Positions 21,052-33,788 of a DNA stretch of 64,000 bases are shown here, piece by piece (within the stretch, counting starts at the first letter, position 1; every line of letters begins with the position of its first letter). The DNA is taken from positions 1,133,467 to 1,197,466 of the forward strand of contig NC_030996.1 of NCBI RefSeq assembly GCF_000149955.1, read 5' to 3'. Made by a program: the position numbers and the translations under genes. The notes beneath the pieces were generated by a model. It was not told the origin of the DNA, searched no databases, and saw only the letters and a program-made list of their open reading frames with translations. This stretch comes from Fusarium oxysporum f. sp. lycopersici 4287. Its lineage: Eukaryota > Ascomycota > Sordariomycetes > Hypocreales > Nectriaceae.

Positions 21052-23235
21052 ATGCATGAATCCTGGAAGACCATCATCGCACTCTCCAGCTTTGCGCTGA
21101 GCAGCGCAGCAAAGGACGTTCCGTTCGATGCTCGTCTCATGGTTCAGCAAGCTGGACTGCCTTCCGTTCTCAGCAATGGCTCCAGTCCACCTCCGCAGCT
21201 TGACATCCCAAGCACTCGTCCAGCTCGGTCCATCGACCTGAGCCAGATTGTGCCTGTCCAAGATGCTTCTGGTAACAGCCGTTGCTGTCCCATTGGAACT
21301 GTCAACGATGGTACTGGCTGTGTTTTCCCTCACTCATCTGTCTGCCCTGAGGGTACTCGTCTTGAGGGAAATACTTGCATCAGCGAGAAGCCACCTAAGT
21401 GCCCTGATGGTCTGATCTACAATGGTCGCAACTGTATCGGTACTGCACCTAGCTGTCCTCCTGGTAGCCGGTTCAACGGCGAGTCCTGCGAGTCTGAGGC
21501 CGAACCACGTTGCAACCCTGGGTTCAAATATCAGGACGGGAACTGTGTCTCCCTTTCTGAAGCTGGATGCCCTCCAGGATTCACTCTCAAGAACCGTCTT
21601 TGTACTTCAAGCAGCAAGCCTCAATGCCCTGCCCCTTTCAAGTACGAGGATGGTAGCTGTGTTGATTCAAAGCCGCCGGCTTGCCCTCCTGGCAGTAAAC
21701 TCGCCGACGGCAATTGTATTGGCGAAGCCCCTCCATCTTGCCCTCCCGGCTATGTCATCAACAAGGGGGTATGCACCCATGAGTCAAAGCCAAGATGTCC
21801 TCCCGGATCCAGCTTTGATGGCACTGCCTGTGTCTCCGAGAAGCCCCCATCTTGTGAGCCGGGCTTCTTCAATGGCAAGGTCTGTGAAGACAAGCCCTCT
21901 TGCCCTCCTGGATTCAACCTCGAAGGAAGAGTCTGCGTCTCTGAAAGCAAGGCTTCCTGCCCTAGCGGAACCTATATCGTCTCCGACAAGACCAGTGGAA
22001 AGTCGGCCTGCTGCTACAAAAACTTTGACTTCAACGGAGACACCTGCTTCAAGTCTGTTGACCATGAGGATGACTGCCCTCCTGGCACTCACTATGACAA
22101 GGGCCGCTGCTGGGTTAGCCCCACTGAAGAGCCCAGCTGCCCTACCGGCGGAAAGTGGAACGGAAAGACCTGCATCGTTCAGTCTGTTCCTCAATGCCGT
22201 GCTGGACAGTACACCAATGGACGGTGTATCATCTCTGAAAGCCCTCGTTGCCGCCCTGGTGCAGTTTTCAACGGAGAGAACTGTGTCCTCGAAGATCGCG
22301 CAGCTTGCCCTCCCGGAAGCGTTCTTAGCGGCAAGAAGTGTATCTCTAGCACCCCTCCCGTCTGCGAGCCTGGCCACACTCTGACCGGCGATTACTGTAT
22401 CTCAGAGGAGCGTCCTCAGTGTCCCCGTGGATCCACTGTTGTTGGCCGATACTGCAAGTACCCCGATCTTCCTGTCTGTGAGCGTGGCACCAACCACCAT
22501 GATGACGACTGCACTTCTTCCGTTACCCCAGAATGCCCGACCGGAAGCTCTTTCAATGGGGTTAACTGCATCTCAAACGATCGTCCTATTTGCAGGCCTG
22601 GCTACATCTTCAACGGTGCCACCTGTGTCTCCGAGAAAGATGTCCCAGCCTGTCCCAACAACATGCAATTCGATGGCACCAACTGTGTTTCAAAGGAGCG
22701 GCCTATCTGCGACCCTGGCAAGTCTTTCGATGGCGGTGCTTGCGTCGATCACTCTGACCCTCAGTGCCGACCTGGTCTTGTTTTCGACGGCACCAGCTGT
22801 GTATCCAAGGAGCCTCCCCGCTGTGAACCTGGTACCAGCTGGAACGGAAGCAAGTGTACTTCTGAGAAGAACCCTGGCTGTGCTCCCGGTATGAAGTACA
22901 ACTCTGAGACTGAGACTTGCGACTCATCTCTCAAGCCCCGTTGCCCTACTGGAACTGAGCTCAGAGATGATATCTGTGTCTCAGTCACTCCTCCTCAGTG
23001 CCCTACTGGCACTACCAGAAAGGGTGGCAAGTGTGTCTCTGTCGAACCTCCCCGTTGCCCTCGAGGTCTTACTCCCAGTGGTGGTCTTTGCATTTCCACC
23101 AAGGTACCTGAGTGTGGCGAGGGCACTATCTTCGATGGTAAGCGATGTGTCATTGGCAAGACCGAAGAGTGTTATACTCTTCACACCTGCCCTCCTGTCG
23201 GTGCCCCTGGCCTCCCTGCTCTGGGTGGTCGCTAA
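21052..23235 (+). CDS. Secreted tandem cysteine-repeat protein (oocyst-wall-protein-like repeats)
   Basis: Intronless, 727 residues. Residues 1-20 are a signal peptide (IIALSSFALSSAA core), then about 50 low-complexity residues, then about 32 tandem units of 17-22 residues. The unit is C-P/x-x-G-x5-G-x2-C-x-S-E-x-x-P-x, with two cysteines per unit at 11-12 residue spacing. Units are diverged, yet the cysteines and the Pro-Gly pair persist; one unit near residue 300-345 is expanded with an extra CC. The C-terminus (CPPVGAPGLPALGGR) is not a GPI signal. The repeat style resembles oocyst-wall-type cysteine-rich proteins, which crosslink into tough walls. A spore-wall, adhesion or matrix role is inference. 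The leader is CT-rich. Confidence 0.9.
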   Translation: MHESWKTIIALSSFALSSAAKDVPFDARLMVQQAGLPSVLSNGSSPPPQLDIPSTRPARSIDLSQIVPVQDASGNSRCCPIGTVNDGTGCVFPHSSVCPEGTRLEGNTCISEKPPKCPDGLIYNGRNCIGTAPSCPPGSRFNGESCESEAEPRCNPGFKYQDGNCVSLSEAGCPPGFTLKNRLCTSSSKPQCPAPFKYEDGSCVDSKPPACPPGSKLADGNCIGEAPPSCPPGYVINKGVCTHESKPRCPPGSSFDGTACVSEKPPSCEPGFFNGKVCEDKPSCPPGFNLEGRVCVSESKASCPSGTYIVSDKTSGKSACCYKNFDFNGDTCFKSVDHEDDCPPGTHYDKGRCWVSPTEEPSCPTGGKWNGKTCIVQSVPQCRAGQYTNGRCIISESPRCRPGAVFNGENCVLEDRAACPPGSVLSGKKCISSTPPVCEPGHTLTGDYCISEERPQCPRGSTVVGRYCKYPDLPVCERGTNHHDDDCTSSVTPECPTGSSFNGVNCISNDRPICRPGYIFNGATCVSEKDVPACPNNMQFDGTNCVSKERPICDPGKSFDGGACVDHSDPQCRPGLVFDGTSCVSKEPPRCEPGTSWNGSKCTSEKNPGCAPGMKYNSETETCDSSLKPRCPTGTELRDDICVSVTPPQCPTGTTRKGGKCVSVEPPRCPRGLTPSGGLCISTKVPECGEGTIFDGKRCVIGKTEECYTLHTCPPVGAPGLPALGGR

Positions 23236-23625
23236 AACCTATTTCCTAAATCCCCCATATGTATCAGTAGTACGAGCCTCAACTCACAAATTGACAACTT
23301 TCTTTCTTCTCTCAATTTCTCTGTCAATGATGAAGATTTCTATGCTTTTCCAATATACGCTGACGTGAAATACATATCCCCTAGTAAGTGTAGAGTTGTT
23401 TATATTAGAGTATATTATTACAAACTTACCTAAAGTTATGATGATAAGTTATACATTGTAGTTCATACTAGTCATGATTTTACCTAAGCTTATGATGATA
23501 AGCCTGGGCCAAACTAAATACATATTCAAGTGGGTCTATTCAGAGGTAACCTTAAAATATCGGTAGTATTGATTTTACAATATTGATATATTCTATCCAT
23601 ATCCTCTAGGATAATCTCATCACAT
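23236..23625. other. Convergent AT-rich 3' region
   Basis: This AT-rich stretch lies between the 3' ends of the repeat-protein and protease genes. It contains two copies of a 23-bp direct repeat, listed separately. No gene is seen. Confidence 0.5.
23426..23502. repeat. Pair of 23-bp direct repeats in a shared 3' region
   Basis: TTACCTAA-x-x-TTATGATGATAAG occurs at 23426-23448 and 23480-23502 with two mismatches. The copies lie between two convergent genes and may be part of their 3' untranslated or polyadenylation regions. Confidence 0.6.
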
Positions 23626-24971
<1,346 letters not shown>

Positions 24972-26426
24972 GATGAACAGAGAGATACAAGAGGAGATGA
25001 GGCTGTGTGGATGAGGATAGTAAAGCTGATTATCGTGGTGATCTCCAAGTGTATTTATACACAGATCGGCATGAATACACCTTAAGTTGATTGATAATAC
25101 AATTAGATCCAATCATCCATATCATCAACACCAAGTCTTGCGTGATAACGTTGAGTTTGGATAGAGACTATTCAGCTTCCTAAACCGTCACGGCGGCCGA
25201 GGTGTCCAAGTAAGGAAAGTGATAGTGGGTGAATAGTATCAAGCAAAAGTGCCACTGCCAAGACAGACTTGTAGCGGAGTTAGCCTCGAAATATCTTGGC
25301 TAGCTACCTTGTAAGACTATGCTCCTCCTTGATTATGTCGCTGATGATTGGAGTTGGGTATCAAGGTCCATAAATCTAACTCTGAAAATGTTATTCCTGT
25401 TCAGAACGATTCATTAAGACGAAAATAGCTCATAGACGTTGCAAAGATGTTTGTATTCAAGGGTCCAACGGTATGCCAGGGCATGAAGGCTGCCAATGCT
25501 GGGGTTCAGGTGCAGCCGCGGGGTTATATGCTGTCATCATTTTCTTATCACCTCGAATGCTTGGACCTGCTTAATCCTTCCCGTACCTTTTCTCCTAGCG
25601 AACATCGGCCTCCCCCGCCATTTGCTTTGCCATGACCGCTATCTCGTTCGGGGCCGCTCCTCACAAAGGGAAAGGTGCGCTGACTTCCTTGGACGGGATG
25701 AACCCCCTTGTTAGGGAAAATCATAGTGTCGATCCGGCAAAGGGAGCAATATAGCGCAATATGATGGGATGAATGCGAGATAGTGCTGAGTTGATCGGCG
25801 GTAGAGGCCTCGTGTGACCCTGGTACCCCTGGACCTAATCCTCTTTCTAATGCGCTCGCGTGATTCGGACACATTACCCATACGGGAATATCCTAAGGTT
25901 CTTATGTTTGCACTAGAGAGTATGCTTAGTTTATGCATGCGAGATACCTGGTTTAGCGCTCAGCTAGCAGACAGGGGTATCGCTGATTCCGCGAATCAAG
26001 GCCTAAAACCTCATCACTATCTCGGTATTAATGACTAGTGCGATGTCGACCACGGAGGTGCAAATAAAGTGTTGGCGATAGGGTCTTTGATTGGAGTGTC
26101 AGATAAGCTTGACTATGGTCTTGGCTTCTAGCGAGCTTCTTAAATCGGGTATATGTGAGGACATAACAGGAGAGAGATCGTCGGGCCGGAAGTCGTTGGC
26201 GCAACTTGGCATTCGCCGCTTTGACCTACCTGTGAAAGTGTGACTCAAGATAGCACGGAGCCGATTAGGATAGCATCAGGGTCGATCTCATCTGGTCCAT
26301 GAGGGGATATTCCAGTCTCATAATTGAGTTTATCTACAGATATCCTATAAAGACAGTACAGATACATTGAATGCCTCTTCCTCTCCTACAGTTATGTATC
26401 TCTCCCATTTCAATGCCCAAACCTGG
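24972..26426. other. Protease promoter and gene-poor stretch
   Basis: The first 100 bp hold the protease TATA box. Beyond that are short unsupported open frames on both strands (25447-25938) and the 3' flank of the P450 gene. No repeat or RNA gene was recognised. Confidence 0.4.
25052..25059 (-). promoter_or_regulatory. TATA box of the protease gene
   Basis: Reads TATAAATA on the minus strand, 81-88 bp before the protease start codon, inside a short palindrome GTGTATTTATACAC. Confidence 0.55.
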
Positions 26427-28113
26427 CTAGTCCACAAATACCCGCCGCTCCACCTTGACAGAAAGGGGTCCAGGGTTCGAGTTGAATCGATCAAAGATGA
26501 CGAAGTTCATCTCTTGGTCTGCCAAGTACATGTTGTATCTCCGTACCAGGGTTGAAATCAATATCTGCAGTTCAACAATCGCAATGTGCCTGCCAAGGCA
26601 TTGACGCGGTCCCTGACTAAACACGATGTAGTACCTTCTGAGATTGGACAGTTGCTCTGGGTCAAACCAGCGCTCCGGATCGAATTCATCAGGGTTCTTA
26701 TACAGTTTCCTGTTCCGGTGAATAGTCCATGGTGAAACTGCAACAGTCGTTCCTTGTTTGATGTGATGGCCCGCTATAATTGCGCCTTGGGGACAGACCA
26801 CAAGACGTTGCAGAGCGTAGGCAATTGGGGGTCGAAGTCTCAATGACTCGTCAATACATGCTCTCAAATATGGAAGGTCCTTAGCAGAATCGTATGAGAC
26901 AATCCCGTTGTGATTTGGTCCTAGTCTGGCGTCGATCTCGGCTCGTAGCTTCTCGAAGCATTTTCGATTTGAGAGCAAAAAGTATAGGGTACTTGAAAGA
27001 GCAGCAGCAGTAGTTTCGCTACCAGCATTCATAAAGACGATGGACTCAGATAGAAGTCTTTCAAATGAAAGTCCTCGGTCTTTGCCCTCACGGTCCTTTA
27101 GAATCTTGCTCATGAAGTCTTGTTGAGAACGATCTGGCGAGCCGTTGCCCAGTCTCTGAGTGCAGCGTCAGTTAGTTTGCCAACGTCAAGGCTGGCATAT
27201 CATTTACTTCACTCAACTGGTCAATGCAGACGTTATCAAAGTCTTCGATACCCTGGGCTCCAGTTGATTGTTTCAGCCAGTTCGTGGTATTGCAGAGTCG
27301 TTTGACAAGTTTGACGCATCGTATACTGGATAGCTGAGCTAAAGTCGTAGATAACCTTGTCCCTCGATGGAGTGTATCAATGGTACTGGGGATACAGTAT
27401 TCTTGCCTTCCAGCAGATTTCACTCTTGTCGCATCGCCTCCATTTCCCAGGAAGCCCATAGGGAGGCCAAAAGCCATATCGCCGATGACATCCAAAGTAA
27501 AGTAGTTGAACCTTTGCCTGATTAGTTTATTGGGTCCCGGCGGAAAGTTTCCTTACCATCGCCGAATGTCTATTGTCTGACCGGAAGGAATATTAGTGCT
27601 CTGATCTGCAACACCGTCAAGGTGGTCCAGCAATCTCTGGAAATTTTGCCCGATGACAGGCTCCATATCCGTAACAGTTTTGAGAGCGAATGAGTTGGAA
27701 AGGTATTTCCTTCGCTGAGAATGGTCACCATGATCAATGACGTTGACAATATCGCGCTCTTCACCAGAAATCTTGTCATAAAATGTGTCTTTCACAAGCT
27801 TTCGAGCTGCAGCATGGCCATATATGTCAGGCACGGCTTTCGGGATGTTGAAGATGATGAGACTAGGCGCAATTCGGATGACATCACCAAGTCTTTCGTG
27901 CTGACGATGGATACTTCTGGAGCGTCGTTGGAGCCATGTTTCCTTGAGGATCCAGAAATGAGTGGTTGCTGCAAGGAAGCTGGGGGATGGATATTTTCTC
28001 AGGTCGAGAGGATCAAGAAGATAGTAAAGAAGTGGCTTCAAGACAAGGAACGCTACTAAAGTGAGAGGGATAAGGAATGCCAACTCTGCTGCGTTTATCG
28101 GTAGCGAAAACAT
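26427..28113 (-). CDS. Cytochrome P450 monooxygenase
   Basis: Three exons, 27557-28113, 27208-27511 and 26427-27155, sum to 529 residues, normal for fungal microsomal P450s. The N-terminal helix (LAFLIPLTLVAFLVL) anchors it in the ER, followed by a proline-rich hinge. I-helix oxygen-binding motif NAGSETTAA (residues 330-338), ExxR as E390-R393, PERW near 447-450, and heme-binding FSQGPRQCLGR with C473 as thiolate ligand are all intact. The broad style is like benzoate-hydroxylase or pisatin-demethylase-type fungal P450s; the substrate is unknown. A TATA box (28178-28185) lies 65 bp upstream. It is divergent from a Zn2Cys6 regulator across 502 bp, a usual arrangement for a pathway gene and its regulator. 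Confidence 0.93.
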
Positions 28114-28615
28114 GATAAGAGACCATTGGAAAGCTGAATGCGCTGTAAGACATGTTTTGCAGTAGATTATCTCATAATATTTATATTTGGGTGAGATATA
28201 TGTGAGGCAACATCGGACACAATTACTCATGTGAGCAATTCTGGTCTAGATTTCCAACCGAGTTTTCGATAGTGGCAGTTGCCAGTCAGCCAATTCCCGA
28301 CATTCGATCAAAATTACCTCTTTGAGGATCGAGAATGATATCACTCTCTGATGTCGTCGAATTATACTTTGCGGCGTAGTGAAAGGTACAGCATCGGACC
28401 AACTGACAAAGAAGCTCGGGCAGAAACACCCAAAGAGGCAATTTAGCAGTGCTGCACCCCGCCCTTTTAGCGTAGCGTAGGCAGCCACATAAAAGTCCCC
28501 TCGACCAGATTTTCCTTTATGGGACCTTCAGTTCTCGAGCATATTTTCCCAATTCTGCTCATAATAACGCGGTCATTCTGTCACCTCAAATTCCTTAAGC
28601 AATCGATGCGGTAAC
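28114..28615. promoter_or_regulatory. Shared divergent promoter, P450 / Zn2Cys6 regulator
   Basis: This 502-bp region separates the P450 (minus) and regulator (plus) start codons and includes the P450 TATA box at 28178-28185. Control of both genes by the regulator is an inference from the layout. Confidence 0.5.
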
Positions 28616-30616
28616 ATGGGTCGAAGATCACAGCACACAGCCTGGTACACTGCATCCTCTCTGCAGCGTTCCTCGGGTATGGGTTGAACTGACGTAACTC
28701 ACAGCCAAACATGTCAAGATCGTCATTTGAAATGCAAGTATAGGCTTGATGTTAGAACAAGATATCGTAACCATTCTGATACAGTCTCCAATAGGCAACT
28801 CAACTAGCCTACCCTGCTCGAACTGCACCAAGTCTAAGAAAGAATGCAAAGCCGGATCATTCTTCCTATTTCGCCCAGGCATCAAGTCCAAAACCTCCAA
28901 GACCTCAAAAACAAGAGATAAAACTCGTCGAAATCGAAGTACAACATTACCACTTACGGAGAGCAACTCTGATAGTTTAGAGACATCCTTACCTTCAAAT
29001 ACTGCCTTGTATCTTGGCTCCTCTTCATCAAGAGGTCCACAGGCTCTGACACTGACCCGAGAACAAACATCTGTGCTGAGTTCGATCGACAATGACCAAA
29101 CTTACCAGAATCCGAGCAATAACCCACTCAGCATCAACGAGCTTCTTTGTAGCGAGATTGATGGTACCCTGCCCAGTGGAGACTGCACTGCACCGCCTTT
29201 CATAGTGAAGCCCGGTTCCCTCTATCTTGATCGTCCGATCGGACAAGCTATTGACCACCGCGGAGCGGAGCTCTTACTCCACTTCAAAACAGTCATAGCG
29301 AAACCATGGGTAAGAACATAAGTTAGCCCCCCTAAGTTTCTCTTTTCATCTTTAATCGTGGCTATGTAGTTCGAAGTCACAGATCCTGACTTCACCAACG
29401 AAGCTCTTCGACGCGCCCCGAGATGTCCTCTCCTTCTCTACTCATTACTCGCTGTCTCTAGCAGCCATAAAAGTCGGTTCTTGGACGACCCTGACATCGC
29501 TCAGGACTATGCGAGATATGGAGAAGCATATCATGAGAAATGCATTAGTTTATTGCTGCCTATGCTCAATGACAGTGAAAGTATTACAGACGGTGCATTT
29601 TTAGCATGCTCTACCATCCTCCGATGGTATGAGGAGCTCAGTGGTAAGTCATCGGTATTAGAAAATGGCCATTGCTTACCTTTCTAAGCACCTATCCACG
29701 GGAGAGATGATGCAAGACATTTGTTGGGAGGCTACGCATCAGTCGCTGAGTCGTTCAGACAAGATCTGCCTTGGGAAGGGTTCCGACAGGCAGCACTGTG
29801 GATTCACCTGCGCCAGGATATTTTCAATGCTGTCATTAACCAGAGGGTACCCAGAACTAATGTCAACCGACTGGGAATCGATCGCAGTTCCTCACCCACA
29901 GACGAAACAACTTGGGCCAAGCGAGTACTCTATCTTGAGGCTGAGGTCGTTGAATACTGCTTTAGCCACGAAGGATCCTCAATTCAACGGTATACATCCC
30001 TCGAAGTCCGCTTGGAAGATTGGGACCGTCAGAAACCACAAACTTTCACGCCAGTCTTTTACCAAGAGCGTGATCCATCCCAAGGAGTATCATTTCCCAT
30101 CGTTTCTGTGCTCCTAGATAGTTGTGGTCAGTAATCTTCCCGGGCATGCACCAGTAGCATCTCTGACTACGTGTAGTATTTGCTTTGAGCCATTACTATT
30201 TCGCCATGCTTATGATACTCGTCCATGATCCCCGCATGCCGAAAGTTGGTACTCAGTACCTAGAATGTCAGAAGGAAATCAGAGTCAGACTGACCGCTTC
30301 GCGGCTATAGTTTTATGACTGACTGCCTCTAGATAAAAATACTACATTTCCTGAGATTACTGTGTGGTCTCGCCTCTTCAAGTCCGGTTCCGCCTGCCAG
30401 AGGGATGACGTGCCTGGCCCTTTCGCTATGTAAGAAAAGACATGTTGACATCTGGATTGGGGACTAATTTCGTTTATAACAGTCGGGTCATGGATCACAG
30501 ATCACGCGGAACGAGATGCGGCGATAAATGTCTTGAGGAAGGTCGACCAAGAAGATGCCTGGCCAACATCAAGTTTGCGACAAGACTTAAGGGCTCAGTG
30601 GGAAAGCAGGGACTAG
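28616..30616 (+). CDS. Zn2Cys6 fungal transcription factor
   Basis: Best exon model: 28616-28644, 28705-28737, 28808-29309, 29370-29643, 29689-30126, 30177-30283, 30333-30429, 30483-30616, giving 537 residues. The zinc cluster begins TACQTCQDRHLKC after a 60-bp intron and continues PCSNCTKSKKEC. A Ser/Thr-rich linker then leads to the fungal-specific middle region (APRCPLLLYSLLAVSS, CSTILRWYEEL, LRLLCGLASS). The domain is cut by two introns; the second leaves only three residues between cysteines three and four, shorter than the usual five or more, so that splice is the weakest point. The product is nuclear and binds CGG-type DNA. Divergence from the P450 suggests pathway-specific regulation. 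The C-terminus is short but intact. Confidence 0.85.
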
Positions 30617-30825
30617 AATAAGACATATAAGGAGATTCGAGCTGCTTAATGAAAGATATGCACATATACATACTATTCATGCAAGAATACGAAGGCGTCG
30701 GCTGAGACCTCGTAATTACCCAGCCAAGACCCCATGTCTGACTCTACGTCATCGACCTTACGCGGTTTCATCCTAACCATGCTAATTATCCTACAACATA
30801 CATCGACAACGGAAAATACGGTAAA

Positions 30826-31912
30826 ATGCCGTCTCTCAACAGTTGGTGGTGGCGCTTCCTCGAAAACTATGTCTATGCAGTGCCAGAACCTCCACCGCGA
30901 AAACGCACGAAGCCTATGGAGGTGCTCTGCGTAGGCTTACCCAGGACTGCGACCGAGTCTCTCCAGACCGCGCTTTTGAAGCTTGGATACGATCACACCT
31001 ATCACGGCTGGGACATCGTGTACGAGACGCCAAATTACTCATCGAAATGGGTTCGCTTATGCCGAAAGAAGTCAGTCAATATTCTTCATCATTGTGCATA
31101 GTTACTCACATAGCGGAGATGGTTCGGCTCGCTCGATGGCAACACTACCATTACAAAAGAAGAGTTTGACGAGGTCCTCGGACACTCTGTAGCTGTCACA
31201 GATGCCGCTGGTTCAGTGTTTGCGGCCGAACTCATCGCCGCATACCCCGATGCGAAGGTTGTCCTCAACTACCGCAGAGACTTGGATGCGTGGCACGAGA
31301 GTGCTGTGAAGACTCTAGTGAGCGTCCATGAGAATTGGGCACTATATATATTGTCTTGTCTCGGGAAGGTACCGTTCTGGGGCTGGCATGTTTATGAACG
31401 GTTTATGTGGCCCGGCCTGTTTCGGGCCCTGGACGGCAACATTGAGACAGGAATTGCGAGGAATGGCAAATGGGTTTACAAGGGTAGGTAACTCGCATTA
31501 CGTTCCAAGAAGTGCCTCAATGATCGTCAAGAATGGCAGTACTAACCAAAACATAGAACACTGCAACATGATCCGCGGCTTCGTTCCGAAAGAAAAACTC
31601 CTCGAATGGACTGTCGAAGACGGGTGGGAACCTTTGTGCAAGTTCTTAGACAAGCCAGTTCCTGACGGGCCCTTTCCTCACGTCAATAAAGCTTCTGGCT
31701 GGGAGAATCATGAGGCAGAAGTCACTAAACGATATCTGATGAGTGCCTTGTCAGGAGTCGCTGTCTTATCTGCTTTTGGAATTGCAACAGGCGCCATTGT
31801 ATATAAGACCATGTGGTGGATGCCTGGCACTGATGAGAAAACGAACCTTTGTGATTCGATGTTGCACCTGGCATACAAGATATCTGGAAAGTGTTCTGAT
31901 GCCTCAATTTGA
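30826..31912 (+). CDS. P-loop sulfotransferase-like protein (Sulfotransfer_4-type)
   Basis: Three exons, 30826-31070, 31119-31483 and 31557-31912, encode 321 residues. The N-terminal EVLCVGLPRTATESL is the sulfotransferase-like P-loop that binds the 5'-phosphosulfate part of PAPS. DAAGSVFAAEL and VVLNYRRDLDAWHESA carry the second conserved block with the 3'-phosphate-contacting Arg/Ser region. The C-terminal 50 residues contain a hydrophobic segment (LSGVAVLSAFGIATGAIVY), probably a membrane anchor. Family members are common near fungal secondary-metabolite genes, but few have known substrates and some may not transfer sulfate. It lies on the same strand 210 bp after the Zn2Cys6 regulator, so may belong with the P450. 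Confidence 0.85.
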
Positions 31913-32250
31913 ACCATCCATCATACTAGGTGCATTAAGTTAAGAAAAGTGCATGACGCCAATGAAAAATCTTTCCAATATGGATATAATCAAACTGAAA
32001 CCGTTCAAGTCATCAAACTCTTGAGATAACCTTCTTCGCTCTTAAACCTCATAAGTCATTGACAACGCTCCTGTGAATACCTTCATACACGATGTCCCCA
32101 CCCAAACTGCGCCCTCAACCAAACTAAACCCAAAAAGACAGGTAGAACGCGGATCAAGTCGTCACCTCGAAAGCCGGAGATGCTAAACCTATAGCTATTC
32201 AGCCGCTGCTCATGCCTGCTAGCTCCATTTCAAAGAAGTTCATGATCTGA
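31913..32250. other. Convergent 3' intergenic stretch
   Basis: This region lies between the ends of the sulfotransferase-like and nitrite reductase genes. No gene or repeat is seen. Confidence 0.45.
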
Positions 32251-33788
32251 TCAGGAGTGCAATTTGCAACCCACACATGGCCTTGGCGGTTGGGAACTCT
32301 GGTAGACCCCCGGATTCTGCGGTCCAGAAACGTTGAGAAAGCCCACTGCACCCTTGTCTAAACGGAAAATGGAATGGTCAACCAGTGTATACGTTCCTGG
32401 GACAGCCATCTTCATGTCGACGATCGTTGACCCACCGCAAGGAACAGAAACGGTCTGAATACCCTTTGATGGGTTGCTGGTCACGCCACCATCTCGGTAC
32501 ACATTCTTGAAGTGCGTGCCGATGATGTGGAATGAACTAGTCAGGTTTGGTCCAGCATTTCCGAAAAAGACTCTCACATCGTCACCGACATGAGCCTTGA
32601 GAGGATGATCTCTTGTCAAGGCAGACTCGCTACCGTTGAAGGCAACGACTTGGGGTTCTTCACGAAGACCATTGGGATATGAGAACTCGACAATTTCGGA
32701 TCGTCGACCGTCATCATCAACCTCTGGTGGCTCATGGTAGAACTCGCTCTGCATAACATAATACTCCTTGTCCACGGGTGGTAGGTCATTGCCTTCCGGC
32801 TGCACATACATGAGGCCGTACATGCCGTTGGCAATGTGAACGGGAACAGGCGCGGCGGCGCAATGATACACGTAGAGACCGGGGTAAAGGAGCTTGAAGC
32901 GGCCGACCTTGGTTTCGCCCTCTTCAGCGGTAGTAACAGCGGCACCACCACCAGGGCCAGTGAATGCGTGGCAGTCGATATTGTGAGGATTGCCTGCGGG
33001 GTCTTTATTTGTGAGGCTCAGCTCCACGACATCTCCGACTTTGGCCCGAATGAAAGGGCCAGGGACAGTGCCGTTGAAAGTCCACTGTTCGTATTTATAC
33101 TGGCTGGTCAGCTGCGCTAGCTTAGTTGTAGTTACCAGCGGAACCCTGACAAGAGCAGGATGGTCTCTTGTGATAGAAGGAGGAACATTTGGCGCCGTTG
33201 TGAGGATGGCGTCTTCTTTGGGGAGCTTTGAGATCAGCAATGTCTCGTCGTCAACTGTCTCGAAGATCTTGTGCTTATGATCTCCGCCAATAGCAGGTAC
33301 CATGGCTATGGATGCCTGGGATGGTCAGCTATACCCAAGCCTGAGTCAGTGATGTAACTTACCTCATCATCGACGCAGCATGAAAGAGGCTTCTCCTGGT
33401 ACGTAGTGGTTTGTTCGTCTTCACAACATCCAACAGCCTTTTCTTGGATCACCTCTGGCTTCTCGCCCACGCAATGGGAACATTTTGGCTTCTCTGGCTT
33501 CTCTGGCGCCAGGCCCAGCTTCACTGGCTGGGGGCCTCGTTGGTAAAGATAGTAACTGAGGGCAAGCCCCGTGGATACAGCCAGCGCTGGAGTAAGACGA
33601 AGATTACTGACTCGACTATTGGACCTAGTATTCGATGAAAAGGATCTGGCTCCGATTACCGGAGCCCGCCTGGCTGGAGGTGAGAGGTTTCTGATGAAAG
33701 CAGTAGAAGCAGCAGCTCTACTGGCAATAGGAAGCAGTTGACTGGTTACTGGAGCAAGGGTCCAGCATGTCGTCACCATGCGAGACAT
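32251..33788 (-). CDS. nirK: Copper-containing nitrite reductase, mitochondrial
   Basis: Two exons, 33363-33788 and 32251-33315, encode 496 residues. The enzyme reduces nitrite to nitric oxide in fungal denitrification, in mitochondria. Residues 1-50 are Arg/Ser/Ala-rich (presequence), and about 66-83 form a hydrophobic helix (LTPALAVSTGLALSYYLY). The copper ligands are intact by motif: type 1 H253, C294, H302, M307; type 2 H258, H293, H456; catalytic D256 and H405. Bacterial enzymes usually read DFH at the D256-H258 motif; here it is DCH. Residues 100-140 hold CSHC, CC and CC pairs, and the C-terminus ends CVGCKLHS. A TATA box (33882-33887) lies about 94 bp upstream. No P450nor gene is nearby. 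Confidence 0.93.

Noticed and set aside
21422..22384. 320-codon Ser/Leu-rich ORF inside the cysteine-repeat gene
   Set aside because: It is the second frame of a tandem-repeat gene, and its repetitive composition derives from the repeats.
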